A stretch of 64,000 bases of DNA from Pseudomonas alkylphenolica (lineage in GTDB: Bacteria; Pseudomonadota; Gammaproteobacteria; Pseudomonadales; Pseudomonadaceae), in assembly GCF_016009175.1 (NCBI RefSeq), contig NZ_JADUCM010000019.1, positions 1-64,000 on the forward strand, in the 5' to 3' direction. The position numbers and the translations under genes were made by a program. The stretch's first letter is position 1, and the number at the start of each line of letters is the position of its first letter. The notes under the pieces are model-generated. The model had not been told where the DNA came from and did no database searches. It saw only the letters and a program-made list of their open reading frames with translations. Below are positions 60,327 to 64,000 of the stretch, in pieces.

Positions 60327-60974
60327 ATGCAAGACACATTACGTATTACCGAGGTTTTTTACTCTTTGCAGGGTGAAACGCGTACCGCTGGCCTGCCCAC
60401 GGTATTTGTCCGTCTCACCGGCTGCCCGCTGCGCTGCCAGTACTGCGACAGCGAATACGCCTTCAGCGGCGGCAGCATTCGCACCCTCGATTCGATCCTT
60501 GAGCAGGTTGCCGGCTTCAAGCCGCGCTATGTCTGTGTCACCGGTGGTGAACCGCTGGCCCAGCCCAATGCCATTCCTTTGCTTACACAGCTCTGTGATG
60601 CCGGCTACGACGTTTCGCTGGAAACCAGTGGTGCGCTGGATATTTCCAAGGTGGACGCTCGCGTCAGTCGGGTTGTCGACCTGAAAACCCCGGGGTCCGA
60701 GGAAGTGCACCGCAACCGCTACGAGAACATCGAGCTGCTGACCGCCAATGATCAGGTCAAGTTCGTTATCTGCTCTCGCGAGGACTACGACTGGGCGGTG
60801 TCAAAGCTGATTCAGTATGGTCTGGAGAAGCGCGCGGGTGAGGTGCTGTTCTCGCCAAGCCACCATCAGGTGAGCGCCACGGACCTGGCGGACTGGATCG
60901 TGGCAGACAATTTGCCGGTTCGTTTTCAGATGCAGCTGCACAAGCTGCTGTGGAATGACGAGCCAGGGCGCTGA
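60327..60974 (+). CDS. queE: 7-carboxy-7-deazaguanine synthase QueE
   Basis: QueE is a radical-SAM enzyme converting 6-carboxytetrahydropterin to 7-carboxy-7-deazaguanine in queuosine synthesis. The 215-residue protein has the CxxxCxxC cluster motif Cys33, Cys37, Cys40 (GCPLRCQYCD) and substrate-binding SLQGET. The ATG at 60327 (MQDTLRITEV) is preferred to an in-frame GTG at 60318. queC follows 14 nt later. No preQ1 riboswitch is recognisable in the leader. Confidence 0.95.
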   Translation: MQDTLRITEVFYSLQGETRTAGLPTVFVRLTGCPLRCQYCDSEYAFSGGSIRTLDSILEQVAGFKPRYVCVTGGEPLAQPNAIPLLTQLCDAGYDVSLETSGALDISKVDARVSRVVDLKTPGSEEVHRNRYENIELLTANDQVKFVICSREDYDWAVSKLIQYGLEKRAGEVLFSPSHHQVSATDLADWIVADNLPVRFQMQLHKLLWNDEPGR

Positions 60975-60988
60975 CAGGAGTGAATGCA

Positions 60989-61663
60989 ATGACTGAGAAA
61001 CGTGCGGTAATCCTGCTTTCCGGTGGCCTGGATTCGGCCACTGTGGTGGCCATGGCCAAAGCCGATGGCTATAAGTGCTACACCATGAGTTTTGACTACG
61101 GCCAGCGTCATGGCGCCGAGCTCGACGCTGCGGCGCGTGTAGCCCGTGACCTCGGTGTAGTCGAGCACAAGGTGATCGGCTTGAACCTGGACGGTATCGG
61201 CGGTTCGGCACTGACCGACAGCAGCATCGACGTGCCCGAGGCCCCGACTGAAGGCATACCGGTAACCTACGTGCCGGCACGCAACACGGTGTTCCTGTCC
61301 CTGGCCCTGGGCTGGGCCGAGGTGCTCGACGCACGGGATATTTTCATCGGTGTGAACGCCGTGGACTATTCTGGTTATCCAGACTGCCGTCCAGAGTTTG
61401 TCGAGGCGTTCGAGCGCATGGCCAACCTGGCGACCAAGGCCGGTGTAGAGGGGCAGGGCTTTCGCATTCAGGCGCCGCTGCAGAACCTCAGCAAGGCGCA
61501 GATCGTTCAGGCCGGCATGGTCCGTGGCGTGGACTACAGCCTGACGGTTTCCTGCTACCAGGCGGACGATGAAGGCCGTGCCTGTGGCAAATGTGACAGC
61601 TGCCGCCTGCGTGCCGATGGCTTCAAAGCGGCCGGTGTAGAAGACCCAACACGATATTTTTAA
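60989..61663 (+). CDS. queC: 7-cyano-7-deazaguanine synthase QueC
   Basis: QueC converts 7-carboxy-7-deazaguanine to preQ0 with ATP and ammonia, next after QueE. The 224-residue protein has the PP-loop SGGLDSATV (residues 11-19) and the C-terminal zinc ligands in CYQADDEGRACGKCDSCRLR. I chose the ATG at 60989 because AGGAG lies 8 nt upstream; an in-frame GTG at 60980 overlaps that site. Confidence 0.96.
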   Translation: MTEKRAVILLSGGLDSATVVAMAKADGYKCYTMSFDYGQRHGAELDAAARVARDLGVVEHKVIGLNLDGIGGSALTDSSIDVPEAPTEGIPVTYVPARNTVFLSLALGWAEVLDARDIFIGVNAVDYSGYPDCRPEFVEAFERMANLATKAGVEGQGFRIQAPLQNLSKAQIVQAGMVRGVDYSLTVSCYQADDEGRACGKCDSCRLRADGFKAAGVEDPTRYF

Positions 61664-61682
61664 ACTTTTTTGCGATGGGGTG

Positions 61683-61710
61683 TTGATTTCCTGTTAGAAA
61701 TCAGTATTAT
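61683..61710 (+). promoter_or_regulatory. tRNA-Lys promoter
   Basis: TTGATT (61683-61688) and TATTAT (61705-61710) with 16-bp spacing lie 14 nt upstream of the mature tRNA-Lys 5' end, a typical tRNA promoter placement. Confidence 0.65.
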
Positions 61711-61724
61711 ACGCGCCATCCAAC

Positions 61725-61800
61725 GGGTCGTTAGCTCAGTTGGTAGAGCAGTTGGCTTTTAACCAATTGGTCGTAGGTTCGAATCCTACACGACCCACCA
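61725..61800 (+). tRNA. tRNA-Lys (UUU)
   Basis: A 76-nt cloverleaf starts GGGTCGTTAGCTCAG and ends with encoded CCA; acceptor GGGTCGT pairs with ACGACCC. The anticodon loop CTTTTAA reads UUU (Lys). It has its own promoter-like element upstream and a terminator at 61816-61847. Confidence 0.97.
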
Positions 61801-61815
61801 TACGCTGTAAGAGAG

Positions 61816-61847
61816 AGCCCGCGTCCTGAGAAGGTCGCGGGCTTTTT
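61816..61847 (+). terminator. tRNA-Lys terminator
   Basis: AGCCCGCG and CGCGGGCT form an 8-bp stem with a 12-nt loop, followed by TTTTT, 15 nt after the tRNA. Confidence 0.88.
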
Positions 61848-61872
61848 CGTTTTCGGCCATTTTTCCTTACCA

Positions 61873-62574
61873 GTGGGTGCGCGCGCCGTGTTGTTCAGAT
61901 TAATTCTGGTCGCCATGTTGTTGGCGATTTCTGCATGCAGTTCTCAACCCACCGGCTCAGGTGGCGACACCGCCAAAGTGGTGGGCGGTGCCTACAAGGT
62001 CAAACGCGGTGATACGCTGTATTCGATCGCTACACGCCATGGCTGGAACTTCAAGGAACTGGCGCGCTTCAATGGCATCAGCCCGCCGTACGCGGTCAAT
62101 GTCGGCCAGACCATCCGCTTTGGCGGTTCGAAAACCACCACCACACGTACCACGGCCAGCGCCAGCAAAGGCAAACCGGTCGCTGCAACCACCAAGGTAA
62201 CCTTGCGCGGCTGGGCCTGGCCGCTGCAGGGGCCGGTGATTGGCCGCTACTCTGCCGCCGACAAGCTCAACAAGGGCATCCGCATCGCCGCCACTGCCGG
62301 GCAGCCGGTGTTCGCCAGCCTGGATGGCAAGGTGGCGTTTGCGGTGAACATCCGTGGCTATGGCAACCTGATCATCCTCCAGCACGGCGTATCCCACGCC
62401 AGCGTGTATGGCCACAACAGCAAAATGCTGGTCAAGGAAGGGCAGACTGTCAGCAAGGGCCAGAAGATCGCCGAAGCCGGGGACCTGGATACCGATCGGG
62501 TGCAGTTGTACTTCGAGATTCGCCAGAACGGCAAACCGATCGATCCGTTGAGCGTGTTGCCAGCAGCCAGCTGA
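61873..62574 (+). CDS. NlpD-like LysM/LytM lipoprotein (second copy)
   Basis: The 233-residue protein is a paralogue of NlpD at 12994. It has a lipobox AISAC near residue 22, a LysM domain (YKVKRGDTLYSIATRHGWNF, about residues 40-84) and a C-terminal LytM domain. The LytM metal ligands are more degraded than in NlpD: NKGIR replaces HxGxD and QLYFE replaces HLHFE. It cannot be a zinc peptidase and may activate amidases or bind murein. The start is uncertain: GTG at 61873 or 61888, and neither has a clear ribosome site. Confidence 0.82.
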   Translation: MGARAVLFRLILVAMLLAISACSSQPTGSGGDTAKVVGGAYKVKRGDTLYSIATRHGWNFKELARFNGISPPYAVNVGQTIRFGGSKTTTTRTTASASKGKPVAATTKVTLRGWAWPLQGPVIGRYSAADKLNKGIRIAATAGQPVFASLDGKVAFAVNIRGYGNLIILQHGVSHASVYGHNSKMLVKEGQTVSKGQKIAEAGDLDTDRVQLYFEIRQNGKPIDPLSVLPAAS

Positions 62575-62587
62575 TGGGCTGCTGCAT

Positions 62588-63496
62588 CTACCAGACGTAG
62601 TTCACACGCAATGTCCAGGTGTTCACATCGGGTGACTTGTCCCGCTCCGACACTGTGTCGGTATAGGCAATCATGCCGCCGAACTGCGGCGAGAGCATAA
62701 AGCCCATGCTGGCGCCTGCCAGCACGTTCTCCTGCTTGTTATCCTGGTTGACGCCGTCGACCTTGGTTTCGCCGCCGGTGCTGTAGGTGGCGTCCAGCGA
62801 GGCCCAGAGGGCGCGGTTGATGGTGTAGCTGTAATGCCCCTCGATGGCATACAGCGGCTTTTGCTCAAGCTTGCTGTCGCCAAGGTAGTCGTCGTTGTCG
62901 CCAAACAGTGAGACCCAGGTGTTGACCTCCAGCCAGGTCGGGCCAAACGGCGTGCCAAAGCCGACTTCAGGTTTGAATACCCAACGGTTGGCACCGATGT
63001 TGATCACCCGGTCTTTGTCGTAGTCGCCGTTGGGGATCGTCAGCCACATTGCACCGGTCATGAAGGTTTCCGGCGTCCAGGTGGCAAACTCTTCGGCGGT
63101 CAGCGCCGGGCCACCAAAAAAGTTGTGGGCGAAGACGATTTGCGTGTCGCCCAGGCCTCCGTTGTGTTTGGTGCCGCTGAAAAAGCGCGCATCGTCGAAT
63201 GATGCCGCTACATCGGCATAAGGCTGGATCAGCTGGATCGCGCTGTTGCGTCCGGCAATGTCGAATGAGCGTGCCAGGCGCAGCAGGTAGAGGTCGGCAT
63301 CCAGCGACAGGCCGTCAATCGGCAGGGCAGTATCGATGGGGGTGTTGGTGTCGATACGGTTGTAGTAGCCAAAAACCATGTTCAGGTCGATGGGAATGTT
63401 CTGCCAGTCGCGTGCGTTGTCTGCCTGGCTCAGCATCGACATTGTGCTCAGTGCCAGCAGCGATACTGAAAAACTCACCCGTCTTAGATTCATCAT
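62588..63496 (-). CDS. Outer-membrane transporter-like protein (phenol MetA-deg/SphA type)
   Basis: The 302-residue protein has a signal peptide (cleavage after MLSQA, about residue 25) and a beta-barrel pattern of alternating strands. It ends in a C-terminal aromatic strand (TWTLRVNYVW), typical of outer-membrane proteins. The sequence resembles the family named after phenol-degradation meta-pathway proteins, whose members are thought to import hydrophobic compounds. Substrate is unknown. Two adjacent ATGs (63496 and 63493) are possible. It converges with the NlpD-like gene, 13 nt apart, and lies 23 nt downstream of the small lipoprotein gene. Confidence 0.75.
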   Translation of the reverse strand: MMNLRRVSFSVSLLALSTMSMLSQADNARDWQNIPIDLNMVFGYYNRIDTNTPIDTALPIDGLSLDADLYLLRLARSFDIAGRNSAIQLIQPYADVAASFDDARFFSGTKHNGGLGDTQIVFAHNFFGGPALTAEEFATWTPETFMTGAMWLTIPNGDYDKDRVINIGANRWVFKPEVGFGTPFGPTWLEVNTWVSLFGDNDDYLGDSKLEQKPLYAIEGHYSYTINRALWASLDATYSTGGETKVDGVNQDNKQENVLAGASMGFMLSPQFGGMIAYTDTVSERDKSPDVNTWTLRVNYVW

Positions 63497-63519
63497 GCTT
63501 TCCCGGCGATGCTACGCGA

Positions 63520-63927
63520 TCATTTGTATTTGATGACAATGCCCTTGAGCTTGCGCCCATCGATGGTTTGCACGTCACGGCTCCACAAAGGCCCGCTGAC
63601 GTACGCCGACACTGGCTGGATGCGATCGTAGACCACCACCACCGCGTCGCCACCGATACTGGCGGCCTGCTCACGCAGTTTCTGCTCGACGTCGGTAATT
63701 GGCGGGGCCGGTTCGATACTGGCGTCGATGACGATTTCACCGAGCCGTGTATGGGGCCGCAATGGCTCGGTACGCAGTACCTGGACGCTGCTGGCGGAGG
63801 TCGGTGCGGCATGCGGCACGCCAACGTACTCGGTGGTGCGCGCGTCGATGCTGGTGCAGCCGGCAATGGCCAGCAGCACTGCGGCGAGAAGTGTGCTCCG
63901 GGTGAGGAGCCTGCTACCTGTGATCAT
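63520..63927 (-). CDS. Small hypothetical lipoprotein
   Basis: The 135-residue protein has a lipoprotein signal with lipobox AIAGC (Cys24). The C-terminal half alternates strands and a helix (LGEIVIDASIEPAPPITDVE, then LREQAASIGGDAVVVVYDRI and LKGIVIKYK). This alpha-beta layout with the AxxxGADAVV turn is seen in several small Gram-negative lipoproteins. No function can be assigned. The ATG at 63927 has GGAGGG 9 nt upstream; earlier ATGs would add 9 or 21 residues before the signal. It probably forms an operon with the outer-membrane protein downstream. Confidence 0.75.
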   Translation of the reverse strand: MITGSRLLTRSTLLAAVLLAIAGCTSIDARTTEYVGVPHAAPTSASSVQVLRTEPLRPHTRLGEIVIDASIEPAPPITDVEQKLREQAASIGGDAVVVVYDRIQPVSAYVSGPLWSRDVQTIDGRKLKGIVIKYK

Positions 63928-64000
63928 CCCGCGATTCCCTCCGGGGTCGGTCATGCGTTGAGACAAAGGCTTAACTGAAAGTAGCTGCAATTAAGGCAGT

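Overview
The window is chromosomal DNA of a fluorescent-type Pseudomonas, most likely of the P. putida/P. fluorescens side of the genus. The evidence is gene content and order: accA-tilS-pyrG-kdsA-eno-ftsB-ispD, the surE-pcm-nlpD-rpoS-rsmZ-fdxA-mutS run, cinA-recA-recX, finR-fpr, and aspS-yebC-ruvCAB-ybgC-tolQRAB-pal-cpoB-queE-queC. GC is high, GC-rich stem-loop terminators are common, and there are Pseudomonas-style REP elements. It is mostly core genome, densely packed on both strands, with no insertion sequence, integrase, CRISPR array or rRNA operon.

Layout. 1-6816: end of accA, then tilS, pyrG, kdsA, eno, ftsB, ispD (tRNA modification, CTP, LPS Kdo, glycolysis, division, isoprenoids). 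6823-9795: a LysR regulator divergent from the formaldehyde-detoxification pair frmA-fghA. 9871-14981: ispF-truD-surE-pcm-nlpD-rpoS. 14982-18555: the small RNA rsmZ with its GacA box, ferredoxin fdxA and mutS. 18600-21150: a compact accessory locus with a RecA-cleavable-type phage repressor followed by holin, GH19 endolysin and a short spanin-like gene, but no tail or head genes. 21168-23303: pncC/cinA, recA with a LexA box, and recX. 23314-32162: a LOG-family protein, a DTW-domain tRNA enzyme, erdR, dgkA, finR/fpr, trmO, a YehS protein, a pseudouridine-synthase homologue and a GNAT. 32252-45716: rimO, kup, a VirJ-like hydrolase with mprF, two initiator tRNAs, dinB, a lipoprotein, proS and an OprD porin. 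46528-51377: HIT protein, slyX, a membrane-anchored cold-shock protein, a Dps-like ferritin, a ribbon-helix-helix protein, an FmdB zinc ribbon and aspS. 51498-64000: yebC, ruvCAB, the complete Tol-Pal operon, queE-queC, tRNA-Lys, a second NlpD-like lipoprotein, an outer-membrane porin-like protein and a small lipoprotein.

How the parts fit together. Several genes serve stress survival and post-transcriptional control: rpoS, rsmZ (sequesters RsmA/CsrA proteins), recA/recX, mutS, ruvCAB, dinB, fpr/finR and Dps. Envelope integrity is a second theme: tolQRAB-pal-cpoB, two NlpD-like factors, mprF plus its hydrolase partner, kdsA and porins. tRNA biology is a third: tilS, truD, the DTW enzyme, trmO, queE/queC, proS, aspS, and tRNAs fMet (two copies) and Lys.

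The most unusual locus is the lysis cassette at 18.7-21.1 kb. It sits where many pseudomonads carry a complete R-type tailocin (mutS-cinA), but here only the regulator and lysis functions remain. Other points worth checking are a pseudouridine-synthase homologue whose catalytic Asp is replaced by Gln, an ispF gene whose ribosome-binding site lies inside a terminator hairpin, and a 51-nt near-perfect hairpin directly upstream of ruvC. No wholly new multi-gene system is evident.
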